From Sphingomonas jatrophae (lineage in GTDB: Bacteria; Pseudomonadota; Alphaproteobacteria; Sphingomonadales; Sphingomonadaceae): a stretch of DNA of 64,000 nt. Below the pieces are notes generated by a model that saw nothing but the letters and a program-made list of their open reading frames with translations, was not told where the DNA came from and ran no database searches. The position numbers were made by a program, and so were the translations under genes. Location: NCBI RefSeq assembly GCF_900113315.1, contig NZ_FOZG01000001.1:1798001-1862000 (forward strand), given 5' to 3'. Numbering within the stretch: the stretch's first letter is position 1; each line of letters begins with the position of its first letter. This document shows, in pieces, positions 21,521 to 30,209 of this stretch.

Positions 21521-22368
21521 CAATGCCGCCGTCCGCCGGTCTGGCGAAATTGGCTGGGCGTGAGGCCGGTTGCGCGGCGGAAGGCGGCGGAAAAGCTGCC
21601 CGCCCCGGCAAAGCCGAGCTGCGCGCCGATCACCTTCATGGGCAAAGCGGTGTCGAGCAGCAGGTCGCACGCCTGCGCGATCCGCGCCGCGCCGATCCGC
21701 GCCGCCGCCTGGCCCCCCTGCAGGCGCGCGAAATGCCGCACGCTGACGCCGCACAGCGCCGCCAGCTCGGTTACGGTAGGGGGCGGACCCGGCTCCGCCA
21801 GCCGCTCGGCCACCCGCCGTTCCTGCCACGGCGCCAGCCGCCCCGCCTCATGCTGCGCCTCGGCAATGCCGCCTAGCGTGCGCGCCGTCTCGATCGCCAG
21901 TGACAGCGCATAGCTTTCCACCAGCGCCTCGTGCGCGAAGCCGGGCGCCTCCAGCTCGGCGCGCAGCCGCGCCATCAGCCAGTGGACGCGCCCGTCGCGC
22001 AGGTCGAGCCCGGCGCGCAGCACGCCTTCCCCCGTCGGCAGCGTGTCGCCGGTCAGCGCCTCGAACGCCTGCGGCTCCACCGCCAGACGGACGATGCGGA
22101 TGCGCCCGCCCGAACTTCGCGAACGGATGGTGACGCCCGCCGGCCGCACGAACAGTCGCCCCACGCGCGTCCGCCGCCCCGGCGCGACATCGGGCAGGAA
22201 GGCGATCGCCTCGGCCGCGAGCGGCGGCAGCGACGCCTCGATCATGTGCCGCTGCTCGCACGCGGTGATGTCCAGCGGCGAGGGCCAGCGCCACTCGATG
22301 ATCTGCGCCGCGCCGATCGGCACGCGCTGTTCGGCGAGGATGATCGGGCCGCTCTCCATGGCCGTCAT
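21520..22368 (-). CDS. AraC-family transcriptional regulator, coupled to GMC gene
   Basis: A 282-residue AraC protein. The C-terminal DNA-binding region includes ELAALCGVSVRHFARL and MKVIGAQLGFAGAGSFSAAF followed by RRATGLTPSQFRQ. The N-terminal domain (EQRHMIEASLPPLA and LFVRPAGVTIRSRSSGG) parallels that of the AraC protein at 18389. The start is ATG 22368 (ATG 22359 also possible); neither has a clear ribosome site. It is co-oriented and overlapping with the GMC gene and diverges from the P450 gene 162 bp away, so it may control both directions. Confidence 0.9.
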   Translation of the reverse strand: MTAMESGPIILAEQRVPIGAAQIIEWRWPSPLDITACEQRHMIEASLPPLAAEAIAFLPDVAPGRRTRVGRLFVRPAGVTIRSRSSGGRIRIVRLAVEPQAFEALTGDTLPTGEGVLRAGLDLRDGRVHWLMARLRAELEAPGFAHEALVESYALSLAIETARTLGGIAEAQHEAGRLAPWQERRVAERLAEPGPPPTVTELAALCGVSVRHFARLQGGQAAARIGAARIAQACDLLLDTALPMKVIGAQLGFAGAGSFSAAFRRATGLTPSQFRQTGGRRH

Positions 22369-22529
22369 TCATGTCGCCGCGCTCGGCGGCCGGTCAAGCC
22401 TCGGCCGCGGCGCATGGCCGATGCGGCACACTATGTCCGCATGCACGAAGTCTGCCGGGTTGCCGCGCTGCCCGCGCCGCCGCAGCATGGGCCCGAGCGG
22501 CAAGGGCCGCACGCTTTCGGAGAGGCGCA

Positions 22530-23744
22530 TTGACCGACGTTTCGCTTATTCCCGCGCACGTGCCGCCCGAGCGGGTGATGCGGTTCGACTTCCGCAACGA
22601 TGCGGAGATCCGCCGCGATCCCTGGGGCTATATCGCCCGGCTGGACGAGCGGCCCGACATCTTCTTCTCCCCCGATCTCGGCGGCTACTGGATCGTCACC
22701 CGGGCCGCGATGATCGACGAGGTGTTCAGCCGCCACGATCTGTTCACCGCCACATCGGTCGCCATTCCCAAGCGCGATAAGTCGGTCGTGCTGATCCCGA
22801 ACAATTTCGATCCGCCCGAACATACCGCCTACCGCAAGACCATGGCGAACAACCTGTTCTCGCCCCGCGCGCTCGCCACGCTGGAGCCGGACACGCGGGC
22901 TTTCTCTCAAGCCCTGTTCGACAGCTTCGTGCCCGGCGCGTGCGAGTTCGTCGATGATTATGCCTACAAGCTGCCGATCGACATCTTCCTGAAGCTGATG
23001 GGTGCGGACCTTGCGCTGCGCGACGATTGCCTGTCGTGGATCAAGCTGATCTTCCGCGGCCGCGACGCGGACGAGACGAACCGCGGCTTCATCGCCGCCG
23101 CCGGCTGGGTCGCGACATGGCTGGACGAGCAGCTCGCCGATCCGGCGCGCAATCCCGGCAGCATGTTCCAGGCGATGGTGGCCAGCCGGATCAACGGCCG
23201 CGCGCTGACGCTGGACGAGATGCGCTCCATCACGCTGATGCTGTTCACCGGCGGGCTCGACACGATCACCTCGCAGATGACGCACATCATGCGCTTCCTC
23301 GCCGAGAACCCGGATCATCGCCGCCACCTCGTCGATCATCCGGAGGACGTGCCCTTCGCACTGGAGGAGCTGCTGCGACGCTTCGGCATCTCCTTCATCG
23401 GCCGCGCGGTGGCGAAGGACATCGACTATCACGGCGTCGCGATGAAGGAGGGTGACGTGATCTGCGCGGCGACCCCGATCGCCGGGCTCGATCCGCGCGC
23501 CTTTCCCGATCCGCTGACGGTGGATTTCGGTCGCGGCAATGGCCGTCGGGTGAAGCATCTCGGCTTCGGCTCGGGCCCGCACCTGTGCATCGGCGCGCAC
23601 CTCGCCCGCGTCCAGCTGACCGTGATGCTGGAGGATCTGCTGCCGCGCATGCCGAACCTGCGCATCGCCCCCGGCACCACGATCGAGACGATGAACGGCG
23701 CCACGCTGATGCTGAAGGCGCTGCCGCTGTTGTGGGATGCCTGA
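22530..23744 (+). CDS. cytochrome P450 monooxygenase
   Basis: A 404-residue soluble bacterial P450. A TTG start at 22530 is preferred because GGAGAGG lies 4-10 bases before it and the remaining length matches the class; an upstream open stretch looks non-coding. Key sites are FDPPEHTAYRKTM (93-105), the I-helix oxygen motif GGLDTIT (241-247), ExxR as E280-L-L-R283, and the haem loop FGSGPHLCIG with Cys353 as ligand. It resembles terpene or alicyclic hydroxylases in general layout. The required ferredoxin and reductase are not in the window. The downstream KstD-like flavoprotein follows after 107 bp. Confidence 0.95.
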   Translation: MTDVSLIPAHVPPERVMRFDFRNDAEIRRDPWGYIARLDERPDIFFSPDLGGYWIVTRAAMIDEVFSRHDLFTATSVAIPKRDKSVVLIPNNFDPPEHTAYRKTMANNLFSPRALATLEPDTRAFSQALFDSFVPGACEFVDDYAYKLPIDIFLKLMGADLALRDDCLSWIKLIFRGRDADETNRGFIAAAGWVATWLDEQLADPARNPGSMFQAMVASRINGRALTLDEMRSITLMLFTGGLDTITSQMTHIMRFLAENPDHRRHLVDHPEDVPFALEELLRRFGISFIGRAVAKDIDYHGVAMKEGDVICAATPIAGLDPRAFPDPLTVDFGRGNGRRVKHLGFGSGPHLCIGAHLARVQLTVMLEDLLPRMPNLRIAPGTTIETMNGATLMLKALPLLWDA

Positions 23745-23851
23745 CGCGCGCTCTTTGCGCAGTTCGCGGCCGATCCCGCCTTGCATCCCCGCCATCGCCG
23801 GTCCACTCAGCGCCGCGGGTGCGTAAGGCGCGGGCAAGACGAGAGGCGTGA

Positions 23852-25543
23852 ATGGCCGACCTGGGTTGGGACGAGGAAGTCGACGTGCTGGTCGTCGGCT
23901 CGGGCGCTGGCGGGCTGACGGCCGCGGTCGCCGCGGCGGACGCGCATGGCAGCGTGCTGGTGATCGAGAAGAGCGGCGAATATGGCGGCACCTCCGCCAC
24001 GTCGGGCGGCGGCATCTGGATCCCGAACAGCCCGTTGGGGCGCGAGCAGGGGCTTGAGGACAGCGAGGAGGAGGCCTTCTCCTACCTTCGCCCGCAGAGT
24101 GCGCCGAACGTCCCCGATGGCGTGATCCGCGCCTATATCCGCCGCGCGCCCGAAATGCTCGGCTGGCTGCATGAAAAGACGCCCGTCCGCTTCACCAGCG
24201 TGCCTTATCCCGATTACCATGTCGAATATCCGGGCGGCAAACAGGGCTTCCGCACCCACCTGCCCGTGCCGTTCGACGGCCGGCAATTGGGCGCCGACAT
24301 CCTCCACCTGCGCGCGCCTTCGCCCGCCGCCAGCCTGTTCGGCATCATCAACTGGCGCTTCGACGAGACCTATACCCTGCTGTTCCGCCCCAAGGGCTGG
24401 CAGAAGGCGCTGGGCAAAATGTTCTGGCGCTACGGCTCGGATCTGCCGCACCGCTTCCGCTCGATCAAGGATCGCCACCTGACGCTGGGCAATGCGCTCG
24501 TCGGCGGCTTGCGCCTCGCGCTGAAGGAGCGCGGCGTGCCGCTCCGCCTCAACACCGGCCTCGTCGAGCTGGTGCGCGAGGGCGACATGGTGACCGGCGC
24601 GGTGGTCGAGCAGAAGGGCAAGCGCCGCCGCATCCGCGCGCGCCGCGGCCTGGTGCTCGCCGCCGGCGGGTTCGAGCGCAATGCCGAGCTTCGCCGCAAG
24701 CACCTGCCCGGCTCCGCCGATCCGACGATCAGCGGCTCGCAGATCAACAACATGGGCGACACGATCGTTGCGGCGGAGAAGGTGGGCGCGGCCTTGCGCA
24801 ACATGCACTCCACCTGGTCCGCCCCCGTCTTCCGCGTGCCGGGGGAGGAGCGTGCGCGCCTGTCGACGATCGAGCGCGCGCTGCCCGGCTGCATCATCGT
24901 CAACCAGGCGGGCAAGCGCTACATGAACGAGGCGGCATCCTATCACGTCGTCGGCCGCCAGATTCTCGAGAATGACAGACCGGGGGCAGGCACGCAGCCG
25001 TCCTGGGTGATCTTCGATGCGACCTTCCGCCACAAATATCCGATGGGGCCGCTGCTGCCGCTGATTCCCGACGCGCTCCAGCCCAAGGGCGTGCGCAAGA
25101 TCATGCGCAAGGCGGACAGCATCGAAGCGCTGGCGCGGCAGATCGGCATGTCGGCCGACGCGCTGGCCGCCACCGTCACCCGCTTCAACGCCGATGCCGA
25201 GCGCGGCGTCGATACCGAGTTCGACCGTGGCGGCCCGGCCTATGACAAGATGTACGGCGATGCGCGGGTCCAGCCCAATCCCACGCTCGCCCCCATCGTC
25301 AAGGCGCCCTTCTACGCCTTTCCCATCTATGGCGGCGATATCGGCACCAATGGCGGCGTCGTGACGGACGAGGATGCGCGCGTGCTGGACGAGGGCGGGC
25401 GGCCGATCGGCGGCCTCTACGCGGTCGGCAACAATGCCGCCTCGGTGATGGGCGAAAGCTATCCGGGCGCGGGCGTGACGCTCGGGCCGGCGATGGCGTT
25501 CGGCTATGTCGCCGGGCGCCACGCCATGGGGGTGAACGACTGA
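23852..25543 (+). CDS. 3-ketosteroid delta-1-dehydrogenase-like flavoprotein
   Basis: A 563-residue FAD dehydrogenase, the usual length for the KstD group. The FAD motif is VVGSGAGGLTAAVAAADAHG, followed by the Ser/Gly-rich GGTSATSGGGIWIPNS. Near the C-terminus, SVMGESYPGAGVTLGPAMAF matches the KstD active-site end, where the Tyr and final Gly of YPGAG line up with catalytic positions of characterised ketosteroid dehydrogenases. ATG 23852 follows GAGAGG. It is expected to introduce a double bond alpha,beta to a ring ketone. A steroid substrate is possible but unproven, since relatives act on other cyclic ketones. Confidence 0.9.
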   Translation: MADLGWDEEVDVLVVGSGAGGLTAAVAAADAHGSVLVIEKSGEYGGTSATSGGGIWIPNSPLGREQGLEDSEEEAFSYLRPQSAPNVPDGVIRAYIRRAPEMLGWLHEKTPVRFTSVPYPDYHVEYPGGKQGFRTHLPVPFDGRQLGADILHLRAPSPAASLFGIINWRFDETYTLLFRPKGWQKALGKMFWRYGSDLPHRFRSIKDRHLTLGNALVGGLRLALKERGVPLRLNTGLVELVREGDMVTGAVVEQKGKRRRIRARRGLVLAAGGFERNAELRRKHLPGSADPTISGSQINNMGDTIVAAEKVGAALRNMHSTWSAPVFRVPGEERARLSTIERALPGCIIVNQAGKRYMNEAASYHVVGRQILENDRPGAGTQPSWVIFDATFRHKYPMGPLLPLIPDALQPKGVRKIMRKADSIEALARQIGMSADALAATVTRFNADAERGVDTEFDRGGPAYDKMYGDARVQPNPTLAPIVKAPFYAFPIYGGDIGTNGGVVTDEDARVLDEGGRPIGGLYAVGNNAASVMGESYPGAGVTLGPAMAFGYVAGRHAMGVND

Positions 25544-25567
25544 CGCTCACCCCGCCGCCCCTGCCGC

Positions 25568-26080
25568 TCAGCGCGGCGGGGCGGCGGGCCCTTCGATGTC
25601 GGAGCGGCCCGCCATGCGGATGCGGGCGATCTCGTCCTCGCCGATTTCGCTCACCAGCATCGACAGCCGCCGGCTGACGGTGCGCGCGATCAGCCAGCGG
25701 CCGTCGCGGCGCACGAAGTCGTCGTCATAGCTGACCGCAAGCTGCGTCAGCCGCTTGGCCTGGGTGTCGATCTGGAAGAAATACAGGTCGAACCAGCCCT
25801 TGGCCGTATCGCCATCCACCTCGACGATCGGGTTGGTGCCGTGATGCATGTCGACGATGTGCGGCACGCACCCGAACTTGCGATAGATGGCGACGAAACT
25901 GTCCGCGTCGGTGAACAGCGGAAAGCCCTCGAAGTCGATCACCGCATCGTCGGTGAAGCAGGCGCGCACCGCATCCGGCTGCTTGCGGTCGCATGCGCGC
26001 AGATAGCGCCACTTCAGCGCCTCCACCGCCCGCACATCCTCCAGCGCCGCTAGCCGCGCCTCGATGCTCCGCTCGGTCAT
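25568..26080 (-). CDS. NTF2-like (SnoaL-type) protein
   Basis: A 170-residue cone-shaped NTF2-fold protein. It begins MTERSIEARLAALEDVRAVE and has the family-typical ALKWRYLRACDRK and FTDDAVIDFEGFPLF stretches and a central MHHGTNP. Relatives include ketosteroid isomerases, scytalone dehydratase, limonene epoxide hydrolase and ring-hydroxylating dioxygenase small subunits. The start at 26080 has GGAG 7 bases upstream and overlaps the esterase stop (ATGA). The role could be isomerase, dehydratase or hydrolase for the same intermediate as the adjacent esterase. Confidence 0.88.
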   Translation of the reverse strand: MTERSIEARLAALEDVRAVEALKWRYLRACDRKQPDAVRACFTDDAVIDFEGFPLFTDADSFVAIYRKFGCVPHIVDMHHGTNPIVEVDGDTAKGWFDLYFFQIDTQAKRLTQLAVSYDDDFVRRDGRWLIARTVSRRLSMLVSEIGEDEIARIRMAGRSDIEGPAAPPR

Positions 26081-27066
26081 TCCACTCTCCCCCAATGCGC
26101 GGCGACGAAGCGCGCCACTTCGCGCTCGCGCTCATCATCTTCCGGCACGCCGCCGAAGCCGCCATGCGGCATCCCCTCGAACACGTGCAGCTCCGCCGCC
26201 ACGCCCGCGGCCCGCAGCGCACGGTGCATCCGCACCGTGTTGGACAGGAACAGGTCGCGCGTGCCCGTCTGCAGGAAGGTCGGCGGGAAGCCCGCGAGAT
26301 CGCCGAACAAGGGCGACAGCAGCGGATCGTCGAGCGGCCGCCCCGCCGCATACAGCAGGTTCGCCGCGTGCAACCCTTGCGGCAGCACGGGATCGAGCCC
26401 GGCCAGCGTCGCGAAGCTGTCGCCGCTCTCGGTCAGGTCCACCTCGGGCGTCATCAGCACCAGCGCGGCGGGCATCGGCAGCCCCGCCGCGCGTGCATGG
26501 AGCAGCAAAGCCGCGGCGAGATTGCCCCCCGCGGACGCCCCGCCAACCACGATGTTGTTCGCGCCATGCGCCGCCACCAGCACGCGGTAGACGGCGAGGC
26601 AGTCGTCCAGCCCCGCCGGAAACGGATGCGCCGGCGGCATGCGGTAATCGACGCCGACCGCCGTCACTCGGTGGCGCAGCGCCGCCAGCACCGCGCAGCC
26701 GCGGGCGAACGCCCCCGCCCCCGCGATCAGCCCGCCGCCATGGAGATCGAGATAGACGCGGCCGTCCTCCGCCGCCGGCATCGGCCGCGCGACATGGACG
26801 GTGGCGCCGCCCATGTCGCGCGTCGCCAGCGCCAGGCCGTCCTCGGGCAGCGACGCCGCCATCGCGCCCATCATCGCATCCAGGTCGGCGATGCGCGCCT
26901 GCCAGCCGGCCACGTCTTCCAGCGCCGGCCAGTCGGGCGCCGCTGGCCGTGCCGCGGCGGCGGCGAGCGCAGCGCGCGCCGCATCGCTGATCGAGGCGGG
27001 CCACGGCACCAGCCGGGCGGGCTGCGCGATGCCGTGCGACGCGTCTGCGAGGGGCTGGTCTGGCAT
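26077..27066 (-). CDS. alpha/beta hydrolase, hormone-sensitive-lipase family
   Basis: A 329-residue esterase. LDLHGGGLIAG holds the HGGG oxyanion motif (109-112), GGASAGG contains nucleophile Ser178, and EGMPHGGFGG supplies the catalytic His; the Asp is likely in GTRDLFLSN. The N-terminal 90 residues form the cap. The ATG at 27066 lacks a strong ribosome site. It is transcribed divergently from the second sulfotransferase and coupled to the downstream NTF2-like gene. It probably cleaves a small ester or lactone of the pathway. Confidence 0.93.
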   Translation of the reverse strand: MPDQPLADASHGIAQPARLVPWPASISDAARAALAAAAARPAAPDWPALEDVAGWQARIADLDAMMGAMAASLPEDGLALATRDMGGATVHVARPMPAAEDGRVYLDLHGGGLIAGAGAFARGCAVLAALRHRVTAVGVDYRMPPAHPFPAGLDDCLAVYRVLVAAHGANNIVVGGASAGGNLAAALLLHARAAGLPMPAALVLMTPEVDLTESGDSFATLAGLDPVLPQGLHAANLLYAAGRPLDDPLLSPLFGDLAGFPPTFLQTGTRDLFLSNTVRMHRALRAAGVAAELHVFEGMPHGGFGGVPEDDEREREVARFVAAHWGRVE

Positions 27067-27212
27067 GGCGGGTTCATCACACGAGCCGGCGAGATCGCGC
27101 AAGCCCCGCCGCCGCTACGCATGTTCGCGCTGCCGACCGCCTGCCCCCATCAACAGCGTATTGCATGGGACCGCACTGCTACGTAGACGGTGGCGACCAA
27201 GGAGAGGCAAGA

Positions 27213-28388
27213 ATGGCCAGCGTAGCCACGACCACCGATCGTCCCGCGTTCGAGCGCGAGGCGCTGTTGCAGGCCGCCCGCGACCGCGCGGGCCTCGATG
27301 ATTTCGGCGACACCTGGTTCATCGAGCCGATGGACGCGTTCATCGCCTCGGCCAACAGCGAGGCCAAGCTGACCGAAGCCGGCATCGCCGCGCAGACCGA
27401 GGTGATCGTCAAGGGCCTCGTCAGCCGCCTGCGCATGATCGAGGACATCAAGAAGCATCCCGAGATCCTCGACGAGAAGGTCGAGGTGGCGGGCATTATC
27501 CTCGGCCTGCCGCGCACCGGCAGCACCATCTTCCACCGACTGCTCGCCAGCGCGCCGAGCATGACCGCGATCCGCTGGTTCGAGGCGCAGAATTACGCGC
27601 CTTTCCCCGGGGAAACACCCGGCGACCCGGTGGAGCGCCGCGCTTATGCCGAAGCGATGATCGCCGGCTGGCTCCAGGCCGCGCCCGAGCTCACCTCGAT
27701 CCACCCGCTCGATCCCGAAGGCCCGGACGAGGAGATCCTGATCCTCGGCCAGATGTTCGTCTCGACCATGGTCGAGGGCATGACCTTCGTGCCGAGTTTC
27801 GCTTACTGGCTCGACGATTACGACCAGTCCAAGGGGCATGAGGATCTGAAGATGATCCTCGCCTATCTGCAATGGCAGGAGCCGGCGCGCCGCGGCACGA
27901 AGTGGGTGCTGAAGAGCCCGTCCAACCTGCCTTATACCGAAGTCGCGGCGAAGGCGTTTCCCGATGCGCTGCTGATCATGACGCACCGCGATCCGCTGGC
28001 GACGGTGCCGTCCTATGTCAGCATGCAGGCCGCGCTCTACAAACTGGGCGCGACGCTGACCGATCAGGAAGTCGGCGCCTTCTGGTTCCCGCGGCTGGTG
28101 TCGTGGATGAAGCGGTTCGAGGCGGCGCGCGCGCGGATCGGCGAGGATCGCTTCGTCGACATCGACTATCGCGACGTCGCGCGCGAACCGCTGAAGCAGG
28201 CGCAGCGCGTGCTGGAGAAGATGGGCCTGCCCGTCGATGCCGGCAGCGAGGCGGCGCTGGCCGAGTTCATGGCCGGCAACCAGCGCGAACAGCGGCCGAT
28301 GCACGATTATTCGCTCGAGCGCTTCGGCCTCGACCAGGGCGAGATCGAGGCGGCCTTCGCCGATTATCGCGCGCGCTACATCCGTTAG
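27213..28388 (+). CDS. sulfotransferase family protein (second copy)
   Basis: A 391-residue Sulfotransfer_3-type protein, paralogous to the one at 16029 but clearly diverged. It has the PAPS loop ILGLPRTGSTIFHRLLAS (about 96-113), WVLKSPSNLPY, and the 3'-phosphate motif LIMTHRDPLATVPSYV. ATG 27213 follows AAGGAGAG; the frame opens 48 bases earlier without a ribosome site. It is followed 13 bp later by a haloalkane-dehalogenase-like gene. The pairing suggests that a hydroxyl group is sulfated and then acted on by an alpha/beta hydrolase, which is inference. Confidence 0.92.
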   Translation: MASVATTTDRPAFEREALLQAARDRAGLDDFGDTWFIEPMDAFIASANSEAKLTEAGIAAQTEVIVKGLVSRLRMIEDIKKHPEILDEKVEVAGIILGLPRTGSTIFHRLLASAPSMTAIRWFEAQNYAPFPGETPGDPVERRAYAEAMIAGWLQAAPELTSIHPLDPEGPDEEILILGQMFVSTMVEGMTFVPSFAYWLDDYDQSKGHEDLKMILAYLQWQEPARRGTKWVLKSPSNLPYTEVAAKAFPDALLIMTHRDPLATVPSYVSMQAALYKLGATLTDQEVGAFWFPRLVSWMKRFEAARARIGEDRFVDIDYRDVAREPLKQAQRVLEKMGLPVDAGSEAALAEFMAGNQREQRPMHDYSLERFGLDQGEIEAAFADYRARYIR

Positions 28389-28401
28389 GGGAGCCAAGCT
28401 C

Positions 28402-29337
28402 ATGGAGATCCGGCCGGGCGTGTTGCGGACACCGGACGCGCGGTTCGCTGACCTGCCGGATTTCCCCTTCGCGCCGCATTACGTCGAGGTGCCGGGGGGC
28501 GCGCTCGGCCCCTTGCGGATGCATTATCTGGACGAGGGACCGGCCGACGCCGCGCCCGTGCTGATGCTGCACGGCAATCCGACGTGGAGCTTCCTCTACC
28601 GCCACATGATCCGCCCGCTGGCAGACGCCGGCCACCGCGTGATCGTGCCCGACATGATCGGCTTCGGCCGGTCGGACAAGCCGGCGGATCGCAGCGCTTA
28701 TTCCTATGATCGCTTTGTCGGCTGGATGGGCGCGTTCGTGGATGCGCTGGACCTGACCGGCATCACTTTGGTCTGCCAGGATTGGGGCGGGCCGATCGGG
28801 TTCCGCATACTCGCGGAGCGGCCGGATCGCTTCGCCGCGGTGTTCGCCACCAATACGCTGCTGCCCAATTGCGAGCCGCCGCCGCGCGGCATCGAGGGCT
28901 GGCCCGGCCCCGGCATCGAGGCGTGGATCGAGACGTGCCGCACCAGCAGCGATCTGCCTGCGGGCGAGCTGGTCGCCGGCGCCTCGCTCCACCGCCCCGC
29001 GTCCGACGTGCTGGCCGGCTATGACGCGCCTTTCCCGGAGGCGGCCTACAAGGCCGGCCTGCTCCAGATCACCTGCGGCATCCCGGTCAGCGAGGCGGCC
29101 GAGGGGCTGATGGCGAACCGCGCCGCATGGGCGCTGCTGGAGCGGTGGGACAGGCCCTTCGCCACCGCGTTCAGCGACGGCGATCCCGCCACCGCCGCCT
29201 GGGCGCCCGTCTTCCGCCGCCGCGTGCCGGGGGCCGCGCAATGCGCGCATCCGGTGATCGAGCGCGCGGGCCACTTCGTGCAGGAGGAACAGGGGCCGGC
29301 GCTCGCCGCCGAGCTGCTCCGCTTTCTGGACGCGTAG
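28402..29337 (+). CDS. haloalkane dehalogenase-like alpha/beta hydrolase (HLD-I type)
   Basis: A 311-residue hydrolase. HGNPTW (57-62) carries the oxyanion/halide Asn and Trp, CQDWGG contains nucleophile Asp127 and the following Trp128, FSDGDPAT has the acid Asp at 259 or 261, and AGHFVQ the base His291. The order (nucleophile, acid, His) and the cap segment YDAPFPEAAYKAGL match subfamily HLD-I. The cap Trp that helps hold halide in the Xanthobacter enzyme is not evident at GASLHRP, so true dehalogenation is uncertain. It may instead hydrolyse another leaving group, for example sulfate delivered by the upstream sulfotransferase. Confidence 0.85.
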   Translation: MEIRPGVLRTPDARFADLPDFPFAPHYVEVPGGALGPLRMHYLDEGPADAAPVLMLHGNPTWSFLYRHMIRPLADAGHRVIVPDMIGFGRSDKPADRSAYSYDRFVGWMGAFVDALDLTGITLVCQDWGGPIGFRILAERPDRFAAVFATNTLLPNCEPPPRGIEGWPGPGIEAWIETCRTSSDLPAGELVAGASLHRPASDVLAGYDAPFPEAAYKAGLLQITCGIPVSEAAEGLMANRAAWALLERWDRPFATAFSDGDPATAAWAPVFRRRVPGAAQCAHPVIERAGHFVQEEQGPALAAELLRFLDA

Positions 29338-29404
29338 GGCGGCTGACCGACGCGACTTTCACTTGCGTATTGCGAAGTGGGGTAAGTTGCGCAATTGAAC
29401 GGCG

Positions 29405-29427
29405 CGTGACGCAGATTACGCGTCACG
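29405..29427. promoter_or_regulatory. 8-bp-arm palindrome upstream of five-gene operon
   Basis: CGTGACGC (29405-29412) and GCGTCACG (29420-29427) flank a 7-bp spacer, 19 bp before the SDR start at 29447. This is a candidate operator for the 29447-33426 operon. The regulator is unknown. Confidence 0.45.
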
Positions 29428-29446
29428 TGCGCGACAAGGGGGAGCG

Positions 29447-30199
29447 ATGCAGGGCAAGGTGATCGTCGTGACGGGCGCGAGCGACGGCATCGGCCGCGCC
29501 ACCGCCGACCGCCTTGCCGCCGAGGGCGCCCGCGTGGTGATGATCGCCCGCGGCCGCGACAAGCTGGAGGCCGCCGCTGCCGAGATTGGCGGCGCGGTGG
29601 AGACCGCGGCGCTCGACGTTACCGACACCGCCGCCTTCGAAGCGGCCATCGCCGGCGCCGCCGCGCGGCACGGCCGGCTGGACGGGCTGGTCAACAATGC
29701 GGCCCATGTCTCGATGGGGATGATCGTCGATACGGACGAGGCGGCGTGGCGCGCCACCTTCGCCGCGGGCGTGGATGCGGTGTTCACCGGCACGCGCGCG
29801 GCGCTGCGCGTGATGATGGCGCAGGGCTCGGGCTCGATCGTCAACATCTCGTCGACCAACGGGCGGCGGGCGATGGCGGCGATGGGGGCCTATTCCGCGT
29901 CCAAGGCGGCGCTGATCCAGTTCAGCAAGGTCGCCGCGATGGAGGCGGGACCTTCGGGCGTGCGCGTCAACGCGCTGGCGCCGGGCATGGTGATGACGCC
30001 GGGCAATGCCGCCTTCTACGAGACGATGCCCGAGGCGCTGGACGCGGTGAGCGCGGCGATCCCGGCGCGGCGCGGCGGGCGGCCGGAGGAGATTGCCGGC
30101 GCGATCCGCTTCCTGCTGTCGGACGATGCCAGCTACGTCAACGGCATCTGCCTCGACGTGGACGGCGGCAAGGCCGCGCAGCTCTACATGCCGGGTTGA
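29447..30199 (+). CDS. SDR family oxidoreductase
   Basis: A 250-residue classical SDR and first gene of a five-gene operon. Cofactor motif TGASDGIG (9-16), VNNAA instead of NNAG, catalytic Ser135 or Ser136, Tyr149 and Lys153 (YSASK), and the end motif ICLDVDGGKAAQLY. ATG 29447 is preceded by GGGGGAG. The preceding 109 bp hold a palindrome and several TTGC half-sites and look like the operon promoter. Confidence 0.95.
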   Translation: MQGKVIVVTGASDGIGRATADRLAAEGARVVMIARGRDKLEAAAAEIGGAVETAALDVTDTAAFEAAIAGAAARHGRLDGLVNNAAHVSMGMIVDTDEAAWRATFAAGVDAVFTGTRAALRVMMAQGSGSIVNISSTNGRRAMAAMGAYSASKAALIQFSKVAAMEAGPSGVRVNALAPGMVMTPGNAAFYETMPEALDAVSAAIPARRGGRPEEIAGAIRFLLSDDASYVNGICLDVDGGKAAQLYMPG

Positions 30200-30209
30200 G
30201 GAGGGAGCG

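Noticed and set aside
22421-22442. ATGCGG/CCGCAT inverted repeat before the P450
   Set aside because: Only 6-bp arms of GC-rich sequence; not distinguishable from chance.
22371-22529. N-terminal extension of the P450
   Set aside because: Ala/Arg-rich, no ribosome site; TTG 22530 has GGAGAGG and gives normal length.
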